64,000 bases of DNA from Viola odorata (lineage: Eukaryota > Streptophyta > Magnoliopsida > Malpighiales > Violaceae), in NCBI GenBank assembly GCA_963691705.1, contig OY829545.1, positions 12,911,893 through 12,975,892 on the forward strand, written 5' to 3'. A model generated the notes under the pieces. That model searched no databases and was not told the origin of the DNA. It worked only from the letters and a program-made list of their open reading frames with translations. The translations under genes were made by a program, and so were the position numbers. How positions within the stretch are numbered: the first letter of the stretch is position 1; each line of letters starts with the position of its first letter. Of the stretch, positions 10,590 through 24,410 are shown piece after piece.

Positions 10590-12318
10590 ATGGACCCTTC
10601 CAAATCCAATTACAGAAGACTTTATCAACTTTGGAAGGGTAACAATGTATATCTCTTTCTCCTCTCATCTTCTTCTTGTTGTTTGTTTTCTTCTTTCTTT
10701 TCAATTCCTATGTGAGATCAAATCTGTATTCTCACAAACATATATTTGTTCATAAAATTAGATTTATTCGTGATTAATTGGAATATCTTCAAGTGTTGAT
10801 CATAGTTTCCTCCTTGTTTTTATTGGAATTAAATCACTAATACACTTTTTTTCGTTTATTGTAATGTTAGAAATTTCTTTGTGGTGGGAGAGTAGTCTTT
10901 GGCCCAGATGGTGGATCACTGTATTTGACCTCATTTCTAATTGGAGTGCCTGCAATAACCTTTTGTATAAAGATGTTGTTGCTTATGAAAACAAATCGAC
11001 CCCATTATTATTGTCCAGTACTAATTGGAGCATTTGCCCTAACTATCATCGTAAGTATATAAATACTTCCTCCGATTTTTTATAATTGTCTAGTTTGGTC
11101 ATTTTCTCTTTTTCCTTTTTGAATGTTCACTTTTTATTTCCAACGCTGTAAGTTGGTATTTTGTAATTATATATTTTTTTTTTTCGTAAATTATAAAATC
11201 TAATTTACTCAATTTAAAACATGTTAATTTTAAAGTATATATTATTTCATATTTTTCTAATTATATTGAATTTCAATTAATTGAACTAATTTGAATGTTA
11301 TTATTGCGCAGGATTTCATGTTTTTGTTCCTAACATCAGGTAGAGATCCAGGAATAATTCCTAGAAACTCACAGTTTCCTGAGCCAAATGAAACGAGCGG
11401 CATGCTTAGCGCATCTATGGAGTGGGTAAATAATAAGATTGTCAGTTTCAAATTACCTCGCACTAAGGACGTTAAAGTTAACGGTCACATCATTAGAGTC
11501 AAATTTTGTGACACGTGTTTATTATACCGTCCGCCACGTGCCTCTCATTGCTCAATCTGCAATAATTGTGTTCAGAAGTTTGATCATCACTGTCCATGGG
11601 TCGGTCAGTGCATTGGATTGGTAAGTATACGTAGAATATACCACATAGTATCACGATGATCTCACATATATTAATTAATTGATTGGGTGCTGCAGCGCAA
11701 CTATCCTTTCTTCATGTGTTTTATATCATCATCGACCTTTTTGTGCATATATGTGTTTGTATTTTCTTGGATCAACATCCTTCGACGAGAAGGCCCTTTT
11801 CTCCGCTCTATGTCAAGCGACATTGTATCCGTTATTCTCATCATATATTGTTTCGTAGCGGTTTGGTTTGTCGGTGGACTTACCGTGTTTCATTTGTACT
11901 TAATCAGCACAAATCAAGTAAGAATTACAACTTTACATATATATATATTTTTAGTACGAATTGATGTCATAATATTTGATTTGTCTATTTTCTTTTTCTT
12001 TTGCAGACCACTTATGAGAATTTTCGATACCGCTACGATAAGAAGGAGAATCCCTTCAGGAAAGGAATGAGGAGTAATTTTAAAGAAGTTTTCTTGACTA
12101 GAATCCCTTCGGCCATCAACTTTCGAACGTTAATATTGGAAGAAGATGACACAATATTGGCAGACAATGGAAAAATAAATAGAAATTTGATTGGAAACGG
12201 AGAGAATTTTGACATGGAACTAATGGAGCAAAAGTTTGGGAAAGAAGGTAGCATGAAACTTCCAAGTATTTTGAAAAATTTAGATTACGATGATGTAAAA
12301 ATCAAACAGAGTATTTAA
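10590..12318 (+). CDS. DHHC-type protein S-acyltransferase, short tandem copy
   Basis: Integral-membrane enzyme that palmitoylates cysteines of target proteins. Five exons: 10590-10646, 10871-11050, 11312-11620, 11696-11917 and 12007-12318. All are in phase and give 359 residues. It has two N-terminal membrane segments and the cysteine-rich domain ([20 protein letters not shown]) leading to the catalytic DHHC at about residues 170-173. Two more membrane segments follow, then the [11 protein letters not shown] motif (TTxE) typical of the family. It resembles plant PATs of the Arabidopsis PAT5-PAT9 type. It is the upstream member of a tandem pair with identical exon phases. Its cytosolic tail ends about 130 residues earlier than in the downstream copy, at KQSI. 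The frame is open, so it may be functional. Introns are much shorter than in its neighbour. Confidence 0.9.
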
Positions 12319-14516
12319 CGTCCAAGAAAAAAGTATTGGAGTTGAAGCAAAATAATATTTTGCATACATATTTTATTTTAGTGAATTTTATTACTATTAA
12401 TATTGATTTCTTTTTGTTTCAATCTTATTCATTTAATGGAGATGATAACATTTTTGTTTTCACGTAGCAAATGAACTTTGGCAGAGGTAGGTCGGAGAGA
12501 AACGTTGATGTAATCTATGCAGAAAGAAGAATGTAGCAAAGCAATTCATGCATTGTAAAAAACAAAAGTGTAACAGTACAATGATCAAACATGACACTCT
12601 TGAATGACAGAACAAGATAGCTCATAACATCGAGAAAGAAATAAGAAAAAAAACGTAAGAGTATATAACTTACAATTTTACTTTAGCGACTTGTGTGATA
12701 AATCGAGTGAATAAGAAATTTTAATTGTAAAATCAAATTAATTAACAACTTGTTTCTTTCCTGTTCGAAAAGATCGGCAATCTACATATTAATCATTTTA
12801 TTCATAAATAGTGGAGTAAAAACTTTGTATTATGGTTTTTAGAGTTCTTTTTAATGAAATCGTTCCATTATTCCTAAAATATGAACACTAATTCAATATC
12901 TAATCTAATATTTAATCTTTGTTTATTGTTCTTAATTTAGTAGTAAAAAAGACCAATGTTGTCAATTTACCGTAAACACTAAACGAACATCTAATTTTTT
13001 CTATTTCTTTTCTTTTTCTATTATGTATTAACTGTAATTAATCATAAACAGCCCATGATAAATAATTAAAAAACAAATAGTAAATTTATACATAATCTAC
13101 TACACACCGCATGCTCTGTAGTTTCTACCGATAACAGAAATTGAAGGATCCGCCCGGCCCAATCCAGCTGCATTGCGGGATGGCAATGGGTGCCACCATT
13201 TGTCAATTTCTGAGATGTGAAAGACGAGAGAAGACAATGCTACTTTTTTTCTTTTTTGAGAAATGGTGGCCAAGGAAAATGGCACTTTTAGTTTTTATTT
13301 ATTTATTATTATTATTTATAACCATCGTTCAAATTCGAATCTAATTAGTTTTAATTACTCTTTTATTATAGTTTTACCCTTTATATATAAAAGAGAATAT
13401 TACAACTAGAAAAAAAGGTAGAATATATATAATGTTAAGACTACGAACTTTTAAATTAAGGAGTAATAATTTTACTATGTGATATTTATCATATAGTACT
13501 TGTTAGGTTTTATGTTCTTTTTATTTATAAAATAAATAAATAATAATTAAATACATAAGTGGCATGCTCATTTAAGTAAAAAAAACATTACTTTTATTTT
13601 TATACTTAAAATTTAATACTAATTACTAGTATATTATTTAATTGTTTTTTTTTTCATAAAAAAGAAAGCAAAAACGCTAAGTTATTACAACGGGATAATC
13701 CTCAGGAAAACAAAACCCAGAATATTTAATTGAAATATTAAATTATAATTCGACTGATTAGTGCATATCGAATTTCTGGCGTAGGTCATGGATATAATAC
13801 TTGATATTGGAATGATAATTAATAATATAATCAATTTTTTAAAAATAATAATGTACATGCAGAATAAAATGGACGGAAGAGAGGAGGCGAAAGAGAGGTT
13901 TCATGTTTTGTCTTTGTCTTGTTTTTCTTCAAGTTTTGTAATCATGTAAGATTAGGAGATGATTCGGTCTTTAAAGAATATAAAAATCATTTAATTAAGT
14001 ATTTGATTAGGTGAGTGATTATGGGATAATCCGCCCTTGCATCACTAAATGACATCAATTTCAAAAGCCAATTCAACCAAAACATTCCTCAAGAACCCAA
14101 CGCAACCACTAAAATAAATACAATATATTTTTTTTTAATCTTTTAATTATTTCTTAATTAAATAGCTAATTAATTAATCAATGTTGAGCAGAGTGCAGCT
14201 GGAGCCTGGACAGACCCTCCTTCTCCTACCATCTTGTTTCCAAGCCAAAAACCCCTCTCCTCTCCTTCCCTTCCCTTCTCTTCACTCCTTTATTTTTCCT
14301 CCTGATTGTATTTCAAAAAACAATACCAATATCAACTCCGATCAGGATTATTGTTATTTGTAAATAAACAAAAAAAATTATAATAATCAAGGAAGGGACT
14401 GGAGACAAAAGGGAGTGGAGGGGTGTGTTCCATTTATCAAATAGGAAAAAAAAAATCCAAACTTTTGGTTTTTCTTCTTCGGTCTTCCTCTTCCTTTTCC
14501 TTGCAGAGGTTGAGGC
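12319..14516. other. Intergenic DNA between the tandem acyltransferase genes
   Basis: Very AT-rich, with long T and A tracts. It includes the 3' flank of the first copy and the promoter and 5' UTR of the second; a pyrimidine-rich leader at 14220-14300 is probably transcribed. No supported gene. Confidence 0.4.
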
Positions 14517-17500
14517 ATGGTTGTCAAGGACAAACCCACGACGAGGCTCTATCAACTCTGGAAAGGAAGCAATGTCAGTCTCTCTATACCTCTTTCATCA
14601 ATTCTGATTGTTATTTTCTTCACCAAAAATAAATGAATTGTCTTTTTGGTTCATGTAATGTGTTGTTTGTTCTCTATTGAATTGGGTATTTCTGTTGTTT
14701 TCCTTGCCTGAATTGGGTGCGTTCCTTGTAGTATTGTTTTCTTCTTCTTTCTATTTCATTGTGTTGATTTCATCTGCTCCTTTTGTTACTTGCCTATCCA
14801 TCTTCCGGTGCGCAAAGAATGAAATACTTATATGTTTCCTTTTCCTGTTTCTTGTGTTTGATCTAGTGTTCCAATTCAGGCATTCATGATCAACTGCTGG
14901 AATTCAAAAGATTACACCTTTTCCATTCCCTCATGTACATTATTAGTGAACACTCAATTCAGAATTCAAATTGCTTCTTCAATGCTGAAGTGTTCTCTTT
15001 TCACTTGCCTACTGTTAATTTGTTCTCGGAATTTTTGTCCCACCATGCTTTGTTCATTTATTATCTCAGTACTAAATCCTCTGATCATGATTGACAGTTT
15101 CCCTGCTCACTTGCTCATTCTGCAATTTCATTTTTCATTCGCATCTTGTTTATTTGAAATGCTCATTTCATGGTTTTGGCAATTAAATTTGGAGATAATC
15201 TGCTGCTCCTGGGAAATTACCCATTTTGGCTTGTTGATCAAAATATCATGCCAAATAGGTACCATGGCCGAATTTAGAAAAAAACCTGGGTGATATAGGA
15301 TTATTACAACACACTTGAATTGCAGGTAGTTACAGTATTGTCTGTTGACTTGCTTTGAGTCTCTTCAGTTACAATGTCACGCACAATTTCTTGCATTTGA
15401 TGGGATTTTCTTTTTCTTGGTTTTCCAATGTAGCAAATGTATGCACTAGCACGTGATTTTAATAGTGACACATTATTTTAATCCTTACCCTGATAAGACT
15501 TGGTTGTTATTCTTTGGGTTGTCAGAGATTTTTCTGTGGTGGGAGATTGATCTTTGGACCTGATGTTGCATCACTTTTCCTAACCACGTTCCTTATTGCT
15601 GCGCCTGGAATTGTTTTTTGTATGAGAACTTATTTGAAGATTGTCAACCAACATACCAATCATCCTGGCAAATGGTATCCTGTATTGATTGTGGGATTCA
15701 TCCTCACTGCACTAGTAAGTTGTTCTTTTCAATATGGTTTGAACTGCACGAATTCTTGGCAAAATTGCATCTTCTTAAAGTAAAAGAAAATCACACCAGT
15801 AATTCAGAAGCTCCTAAATGGCAAATGGTCGTAGTACTTAATAGAAACTTTTCTGTAGCTCCCAATTTGAAAACCATTGAGCATTGAGGTGATCCATTTT
15901 GATTTTATAAACAACCATAAAAATGTGAAACATTTAAAGAATTTCCATGGACTGTCAGCTGATAATTTTATACTGCGTTTGTGTAATTATTCTTATTTTT
16001 CTTTTGGGCTGTATAATGAATTCAGATGCTGAAGAGAGTGACAACAAAGTGATATAGTTTGGAGATAGTATCACAATGATACATTTCTTCTGTAAAGATA
16101 TTTACTGGTTTTACTTTTCAAACAATTGAAGTTGCTGTGCTTCATCTGAGAGAACTCTTAGGGTGTCAAAAAAATGCATTGTTATAAGTACCAAACACTT
16201 TATATGCTCCTTCTTGATTTCGGAACATCTGCTTTTATGTTTTGTTTAACTTCTGGCTTGGTCCACAGTTTCTTTAAGTGGTATTTTTGGATGATTACCT
16301 AGTTACAAGGAAAAGTGTAGCTATGAAAAGTACTTTTTTTCTTGCAATGACAGCGTGTTGCATATGAGGAGTAAATTTTGATTCTGATATCTGACTTTGC
16401 TGCAGGATTTAATGTTTCTCTCCTTAACCTCTAGTAGAGATCCTGGAATAATCCCCAGAAATACCAGCCCCCCTGAATCAGATGAAGCATATGATGGCGC
16501 TACCCCGTCTATGGAATGGGTTAGTGGCAGAACACCATATTTGAGGCTACCACGTACTAAAGATGTAATGGTAAATGGGCATGCGGTAAAAGTTAAGTAC
16601 TGTGATACTTGTTTGCTATATCGTCCACCCCGTGCTTCTCACTGTTCGATTTGTAACAACTGCGTCCAGAGATTTGATCATCACTGTCCATGGGTCGGCC
16701 AGTGCATTGCAATAGTAAGTTCAAGTGTTTTGTACTATAATTTGTTTCCCCAGAGTAAAATATCTTGACATTAGACATTTTTTTTGGTCAAACAAACAAA
16801 AAATATGTTAGATTATCTTGCAAAAAGTTCTGTTGAATTTTGTTATTTCTTATTCCCTATTATCTATAAATAAAGGTGCAGCACATTTAGCTTATAAATT
16901 AATGTCAAATTTGGATTTGCTCATTTGCTACTTAAAACATCTGTTTCGTCAATCGTCATAGCAGCTAGTTACTAGATACATCACCACCAAAAATGTCAAC
17001 TAAATTGAAGATGTTTCTAAATCATTGCAATCTATTGGGCATGAAACATATAGTTACGTTCTTTAGTGTGTTTGCCATAATCCAGATTTTGTATCACTTA
17101 ATTTGAAATGTTTCTTAGAAGAGTCTTTCCTTTTCTCCTCTCATTTTGTAATTTCCTTGCTACACCGGTGTACATCCACTGAGATGTTGATACCATATGC
17201 TTTCTGTATAATAATGTTAGTATTTGCAAGCTTTCGTTCATTGCTCTAAGATTAACTAACTAAATTTAATATCTTACCTGGAAAATCTTAAAAACAATCA
17301 TGATGTTGTGGAATAGGGTGATTTATTCAGTATATCCATACTGTAATTTCGAAGAACCAATTGCAGTCATATTCCTTCTTTAAGAAATGTTAATGTTACA
17401 GTTGTTTGGTATTCACAAGTTGAGTAATTAACTACAAATCAAATAGTAGGTCGGTAACTGGAAAACTTAAAAGATACGCATCTAAAGAGATGCCATAACT

Positions 17501-19674
17501 TAGGGAAAAATATGTTCAACTTTCTCAGCTGTTTCCAGAATAAGGCAACTGTTGGAGGAACAAATGGCTGGATTATTATTGTTTTTTTTTTCTGCTTAAT
17601 ATCTGGTGAGTTAGGAAACCAACTGTTGCTAATTATTGGGTCCTTAACATTATGCTATCATGCAATATTCTGTTTTGGTTAGCAACTAATTGTTTTGCCA
17701 TACCTTGACATTATTTGCAGCGTAACTACAGGTTCTTCTTCATGTTTATATCAACAGCAACCATCTTGTGCATGTACGTCTTTGTATGTTCTTGGACCTT
17801 CCTTCTAAGCGAAGATGATAAACTTTCAAAAGCAATAAAACATGATGTCATCTCAGATATTCTCATTGTCTACTCCTTCGTAGCTGTTTGGTTTGTTGGT
17901 GGCCTTACAGTCTTTCATCTTTACCTGATTTGCACAAACCAGGTAAATCTCCTACTTCTCTAGCTCTAAATTTACTCAAGAATGTGATAGAACCAGTGTT
18001 TTCTTTGCAGAGTAGCTGATTGTCTTTTAATGATATTTTATTTCTCAAATGTGTTTTAATCATGTCTCAAAAGCAGTGAAAAGACTAAATCTTTCAGCTA
18101 AAACAGCGCATGCTATGTGACATAACTAATTATTTCTGTTATTATCTTACAGAGTATAATTAAAAAATTGAAAGTCACCCTTATACAACTATGTAAATAG
18201 CTTGATCTTGTTGTTTGTAAAAATCCAGAGAAATCTTGTAAAAATCTGTGAATGGTTATTTAAAATTGATTTAAGGTGTATATAAAGCAATGCTGAGGTT
18301 TCTGAAGTGCAAGTGAGAAAAGACAAAAAACTGTTTTCTACGTAAGCCCTAACAAAGTGGGACTATCTGATTATACAACTATAACCTAGACTAAACAAAA
18401 CCAAGTTAGCTAACAATAATTCGGGATGGAGAACAATAGTAGCAATCCATATCTTTACTGTACTGATCTGTATCTGCTTTTAACTTGTAAGCTTTCAATA
18501 TATGCCCGAATTTATATTTTTATATGAAACTGGTAATTTAAGTTATACATTTGCCCTATAAATTGGTAACTTCAATAAGACATGTCCTTTTCCCAGTTTT
18601 TTGGACTTCTAACTTCACAATTCTCACAAAATATGCCAATTATACAACATCTTTTCCGCTGCTTGTGATTTGAAAACATAATTATCATTGGCCCAATCAA
18701 CTCCTTGTTAATTTAAAGTTGATGCACCATACCTCCACATTCAAGCACTGACATTTACTAGTTCTCATTACTCAATTATTTATGCCACTTTAGTAACCTG
18801 CTATTCCTGTTCAATGTGTAGAAAAAAGGATTGTTTTATTCAACTTTGTCTCCATGTATTTGTTTTGTCATCCACAAACACATGGCATATACATGTGTCT
18901 TGCCCTTGTTGCTCCTGAACATGCCTAACTGTCTCCTTCGAAAAGTGCTGCTTTAACACACTCTGATCGACCTTAATGCAGACTACCTATGAGAATTTCC
19001 GGTACCGGTACGATAAGAAGGAGAATCCGTACAATAGAGGGGTACTTAGAAACCTTACTGAGACATTTTTCTCCAGGATCCCACCTTCAATGAACAAGTT
19101 CCGATCATTTGTAGAGGAAGATGAGCACATTGTAATAGGATCTCTGACCCCAAATTTTGGGGAGGCTTTTGTGAGCTCGAAAGAGAAAATTGATATTGAA
19201 ATGGGAGGGAAGCTTACAGAAGTTACTAATTATTCACTTCCAGCAATTTTAAGAAATTTGAGTTACGATGATGATACAGATGATGACTCAAAGATAAAAG
19301 AGGAAGTAGGAAGAGCTGATTTTGATCCATTAATTTCTGGTGGGCAAGATGCGAACAAATCGTCGGAAATCACCATTGATGTAGATGGAGTGAGGGAATT
19401 AATTAAAGATTCATATGCTGGAGATTTAACCAGTGATTCTGCTAGAAGTTCTGGACATATTGTGCTAGGTTTTATTCCAGAAGATGGGATGGACGAATCT
19501 GCGCAAAGATCAGGTGCTAATGATGGAGCAGAGGAATCTGTACAAAGCTCCGATGCAAATGAAGTGAGAGAATCCACTGGGAGCTCTGCTGTTAAAGATG
19601 GAGCAGAAGAGTCTTTTCAGAGCACCAATGTTAGAGTTGAGCCTAACTTATCAGAAAGAACTGGTGACAATTGA
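14517..19674 (+). CDS. DHHC-type protein S-acyltransferase, full-length tandem copy
   Basis: Palmitoyltransferase of the plant PAT family, probably at the Golgi or plasma membrane. Exons 14517-14573, 15526-15714, 16406-16714, 17721-17942 and 18982-19674 join in phase to 489 residues. The start is [19 protein letters not shown]. The conserved [13 protein letters not shown] segment follows, then the cysteine-rich domain and the DHHC at about residues 173-176. The [16 protein letters not shown] motif comes after the fourth membrane segment. The 230-residue last exon forms a long acidic cytosolic tail with imperfect repeats of a [13 protein letters not shown] unit near the C-terminus. This copy carries the usual long plant tail. 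Introns 1, 3 and 4 are about 1 kb each. Confidence 0.93.
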
Positions 19675-21091
19675 AGTTTGCATCAAACCACAGCGTCTCA
19701 AGCGTAAAGGTCTTGTTTCTCTTTCCCATTACTAATCCCCCGCTCTCTCCGTCCCTCTATTAGTCATACAGTAGCATGTTTAATGATCATCTCAAAATAG
19801 GGTAGAAATGCTGTGGTTACCTGCTATATAATCAACATTCCTTTGATCTCAGCCCTTACTGTTAATTTAGTAAATCTGAACCCTATAATTTTGAAACTTG
19901 TTTATCTGCTTCTTCAATGCAATGCCAACTACTGGAATGTTGACATGAAATAAGTGGGGATGTGAAGCGTATTCAAATTTCTCCGTATCGGGTTGAAATT
20001 CACAGAATTGCAAGGCATGGAATTGTAATTTTTCTCACATGCTTCAATTAACCAATTGTCTTAAACCTCTATTTTCTCCTCATGAACTCCCTCGATCTTT
20101 CTAACGTGTTCTACTTATAATCTGAGTTAGTCTTTACTTTCATATTCCTTAAAACACACGCCTGTCCATCCATTTCATTGTTTTTTACATTGTTGCTTTG
20201 ACTTTTGCTCAGGTTTACGGCGGAACGCTTCTCTTGCATACTATTTTGAATGGTATGCGAGAGTGTCTTGTTCCCCTGATTGTGCTGGATGGCCAGGCCA
20301 TAAGTTGGTAGGAGGAGGAACTTGGTCAGATGCCTTTTTTTCTGTTCATTACAAAGTTCAGACCACGTCTTTGTTGCAAGTTGTACATGCCGCATTTCGC
20401 AAATAATGTAGAGAGATTTTGTTTTTGGGTGATAGACCACGTTTTGTTTTTTTTATTTTGTATTAAAAAATCAGATTAGATTGCCCATAGAGTACATGAC
20501 GCAAAATATTTAATTTACTTTCGTTGAGCACGAAAGATCTACATTTAAACTCTTCATTTTTCTCTTGAAGACTAGTAATTCTGTAAGATGATATTGTGAT
20601 GATTGAAATGTAGGTATTTTCTCTACCTATTTCGAGCTGAAAACTATTTTCGTACCGGAATATTGTGTTGATTGTGATGCCACATCACCAATCTTGCTTC
20701 CACTTTGCAAAACCATCAAAAAAGTAGTAGAAAATTGCTTGCCACAATGAATTGAGCCCACCGTTCACAAAACAGAAAACAAAAATCTGACACCATGATG
20801 GAAGCTAGACCACAAGCCAATTTTCTGCAGATTGCTATTTTATCACTGAAAGTAATCAAACAGCCCTATAGCAGAATGACGCGTGTCAAACACAAATTTA
20901 AGCTCATAGATTTCTTTGGATGAGATTGAATCAGCCTTGAGCCAATTACAATTATAAAGCCCATATCCTATCCTTACTCACTCTTTAGCTGCTGCTGTAC
21001 TAAAAACCAGATACAGAGAGCTCTCCGTACTTCTCCCCCAGATTGAAATTCAGCTTCTTCACTTGCAAATTTCCACCAAAGAACGAAGAAA
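19675..21091. other. Intergenic DNA and cyclase promoter
   Basis: Contains the 3' flank of the acyltransferase gene and the promoter of the cyclase gene. A TATA-like TATAAAG lies at 20953-20959, about 135 bases before the cyclase start codon. No other gene is supported. Confidence 0.45.
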
Positions 21092-23348
21092 ATGGCTCTG
21101 GTAAAACCCATCTCCAAATTTAGCACCACACCAACATTTGGTAATCCAAGAACATTCTCCTCTTACCCAAAATTCACCATTGTTAAAATGTCAGCCACTG
21201 CACAGCCAACCACCACCCAAAAGCCAAAGAAGAAGCTCACCAAAACTGAAATCAAAGAAACCCTTTTGACACCAAGGTTCTACACCACTGATTTTGATGA
21301 GATGGAGACACTTTTCAACACAGAGATGAACAAGAACCTTAACGAGGCTGAGTTTGAAGCACTTCTGCAAGAATTCAAGACCGACTACAACCAGACACAC
21401 TTTGTGAGGAACAAGGAGTTCAAGGAAGCTGCTGATAAGTTGCAAGGTCCTTTGAGGCAAATCTTTGTTGAGTTCCTGGAGAGGTCTTGCACTGCTGAAT
21501 TCTCTGGCTTCCTTCTGTATAAAGAGCTGGGGAGAAGGCTCAAGGTACATATGCTTCTGTTCTTTCTTCTTTTCAATAGGCTCGAACCCATGTCCTTGCT
21601 CGTACTTTGCCGCAAACCAGTGAAACTATATGCCACTGCATGCTTCTGTTTTGTATGTGAGAACGAGCGAAGTTTGAGTGCCACTGTGAGAAAAAAAAGC
21701 ATGAACTTTAGTTGTGTATTCTGTTTTTTTAGGAAATTGTGAATTTGTTGGAATCCTGCATTCATTAGGATTGAAAGGAGTAAGATGTGTGTATAGATAA
21801 GGATTGGATGTCGTGTCCCTCTTTGTGTATTAGGTTGTGTATGCAAAGGGTTATGAAACTTTACCTAACAAAATTTAGAAACAAATTAGAACATAGTAGG
21901 TAATGTTATGGCAATATAGTGAAATCTGTCAGATTACGGGTATGATTTATAATGATTGATGCTGCAGAAAACCAACCCTGTGGTGGCAGAGATATTTTCT
22001 CTCATGTCCAGAGATGAAGCTAGGCACGCCGGGTATGTGAACGTGTCCTTTTTTCCTCTTAGAAGTGCATGTTCTTTACGAATGATTCATTTATGGATGT
22101 CCAATTCTTTAAAAGTGTGTTGCTCACAGATTTTTGAACAAGGGTCTGTCTGATTTCAATCTGGCATTGGACCTTGGATTCCTGACAAAGGCTAGGAAGT
22201 ACACATTTTTCAAGCCGAAGTTCATCTTCTATGCTACGTATTTGTCTGAGAAGATTGGTTACTGGAGATACATAACAATCTACAGACATTTAAAGGCCAA
22301 CCCTGAGTTCCAATGCTATCCCATTTTCAAGTACTTTGAGAACTGGTGCCAAGATGAGAATAGACATGGTGACTTCTTCTCAGCATTGATGAAGGCACAG
22401 CCCCAATTTCTCAATGATTGGAAGGCAAAGTTGTGGTCTCGGTTCTTCTGCTTATCGGTAATCTTTTACTGTTCATGCTTTTTTCACCTTTATTTAGATT
22501 TATCAAAATGATTAACCATTCGATTCTTGGACTGATCCAATTTAGCTTCTGATCATACATCATAAACTAAATGGATCCAAGAAAAACGACTTCCTTACAT
22601 GTATCCTAAAACCAAAATGCTTTGTTCAAAATGAGTTTAGTTTCAACATGCCTCCGATAAGTATGGAACTTCAACACTGACATGCAGGGTGACACTATGC
22701 ATGCAATTCTCTCTTACGTATTTGAGAATTGTTCTTGCAGGTGTATGTAACAATGTACCTAAATGATTGCCAGAGAACCGATTTCTACGAGGGCATTGGG
22801 TTGAACACCAAAGAATTCGACATGCATGTCATCATTGAGGTGAGACATGTTTCTATTCCCCTGTGCTTTTCTCAGGACTATTTTGATTATAGAATTTGAC
22901 CACCAAAAAGGGGATTAAGATGTGAGATGAGAAATTCTCGCATCCTTGTCTCCTCCTAAATCGGACAGCCCATTGTAAAGCTAAATGCCTGCATTGTTAA
23001 TTAGATGGAGAACCTTTGCATTTTCATATCCAAAATATCGAGGAGGGCTAGATTGATGAGTGTTTCTAAAATTTTCTTGTGCAGACAAACCGCACAACAG
23101 CTAGGATTTTCCCTGCTGTGCCGGATGTTGAGAACCCGGAGTTCAAAAGGAAGTTGGACAGGATGGTGGTGATTAACGAGAAGCTAAGCGCGGTTTCAGA
23201 GAGCGACGACAATTCCTTGGTGAAGAACTTCAAGAGGATTCCACTTATATCAGCATTAGTTTCCGAGCTGCTGGCTGCATACCTAATGCCACCAATTGAA
23301 TCCGGATCGGTTGATTTCGCAGAATTCGAACCCCAAGTTGTTTACTGA
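21092..23348 (+). CDS. CRD1: Mg-protoporphyrin IX monomethyl ester (oxidative) cyclase, chloroplast
   Basis: Di-iron membrane-associated subunit (CHL27/AcsF) of the aerobic cyclase. The cyclase forms the fifth ring of chlorophyll by converting Mg-protoporphyrin IX monomethyl ester to divinyl protochlorophyllide. Exons 21092-21544, 21968-22032, 22130-22457, 22741-22839 and 23085-23348 are in phase and give 402 residues, the normal family length. Residues 1 to about 45 form a Ser/Thr-rich chloroplast transit peptide. The ferritin-like core carries glutamate/histidine metal ligands in [26 protein letters not shown] and [14 protein letters not shown]. The C-terminus ends [10 protein letters not shown]. 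The split glycine codon between exons 2 and 3 confirms the short second exon. Confidence 0.97.
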
Positions 23349-23816
23349 TATGCTCTTGTTCAAAGTTTCTACCATTCTCCTCCATGTTAATCTTTATTAT
23401 TGATGCTGTTCATATCATCTTTAGATGTACCATGCCAAACCTTAAAAGTGAGGAATGCAGAGACAAACCATTGTAGAATAGATTATTTGAAAAGTTCACC
23501 ACTATTGCTGTTTTAGTTTTATGTTTTTCTTGCTCGAATCTTGACAGATTTCAGAGCAAATTTTGTTAGCTATTCATTTTGGTTAACTAATTGGCCATTG
23601 AAACAACACAATAATTTGAGAAATTTGAAATTTGAGAATGAAATTTGAAATCGTAAAACCATAGATTTTTATTATATTCATCTCTAATAGCAAGCATAGC
23701 ATTTTCTCAAACAGAACATAGGCTTCCCCCTTTCACTACGAACCATCACAAAACAAACAAAAGTAAAACCCATTCCAAAACCAGAACAACACAGCGCATC
23801 GTCTCAAAACCTATTT

Positions 23817-24293
23817 CTAAGCGATCTTAACTTCAATGGTCTTCGGTTTCTTGGGCTCAGGTGGAGGCAATTTCTGCACAGTGACAGTCAAAACCCCATC
23901 TTGACAAACAGCAGAGATGGCATCAGTATTCGCATTCTCAGGAAGCGCAAACTTCCTCATGAATTTCCCAACCCTCCTCTCCATTCGCACATACTTGACT
24001 CCTTCTTTCTCCTCTTCTCGCTTCCTCTCGCCGCTGATCACCAGCACATTCTCCTCCACCTGAACCTTGATGTCCCCTGACTTCAACCCAGGCATGTCGA
24101 TGATGAAAGCATACGCATTCGGGTACTCCTTCACGTCCGCCGGAGTCGCCGCCATCGCCTTCGCGTCGCGCAGGTAAGCTGACTTCTCCGGTCCCTGATC
24201 AGAAGTAGCACCGTCGACAAAATTGTGCAGGACAGGGAAGAAGTCGAGAGGAGAGTATGGGTGTGAATCGTGACCCACGATTCTGAAACTCAT
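23817..24293 (-). CDS. Class II cytosolic small heat-shock protein (about 17 kDa)
   Basis: ATP-independent chaperone that binds unfolding proteins under heat stress. The gene is intronless and encodes 158 residues. The N-terminal arm contains [15 protein letters not shown], typical of class CII. The alpha-crystallin domain spans about residues 48-140, with [15 protein letters not shown] at its start and the [16 protein letters not shown] block at its end. The V/I-x-V/I-type tail (IEVKIA) closes the protein. The upstream region has heat-shock elements and a TATA-like box, so heat induction is expected. It is convergent with the cyclase gene, with about 470 bases between stop codons. Confidence 0.96.
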   Translation of the reverse strand: MSFRIVGHDSHPYSPLDFFPVLHNFVDGATSDQGPEKSAYLRDAKAMAATPADVKEYPNAYAFIIDMPGLKSGDIKVQVEENVLVISGERKREEEKEGVKYVRMERRVGKFMRKFALPENANTDAISAVCQDGVLTVTVQKLPPPEPKKPKTIEVKIA

Positions 24294-24410
24294 TCTTTCG
24301 TGTTAATCTCTTGGAATTGGAGATTGAAAAAGATTCGTGTTTTTAGATGACAGAATTGCTTTGCTGCTTCGAATTTCTTTTTCTGATGGGACGAGGGAAG
24401 GAGGGGAGAT

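Noticed and set aside
14886..15293. Open frame of 135 residues on the plus strand
   Set aside because: It lies wholly inside intron 1 of the acyltransferase gene, has low-complexity composition and no family features.
19263..19577. Minus-strand frame of 104 residues, Ser/Pro-rich
   Set aside because: It is the antisense of the acidic repeat tail of the acyltransferase, open only because of that composition.
21191..21550. Minus-strand frame of 119 residues
   Set aside because: Antisense shadow of the first cyclase exon.
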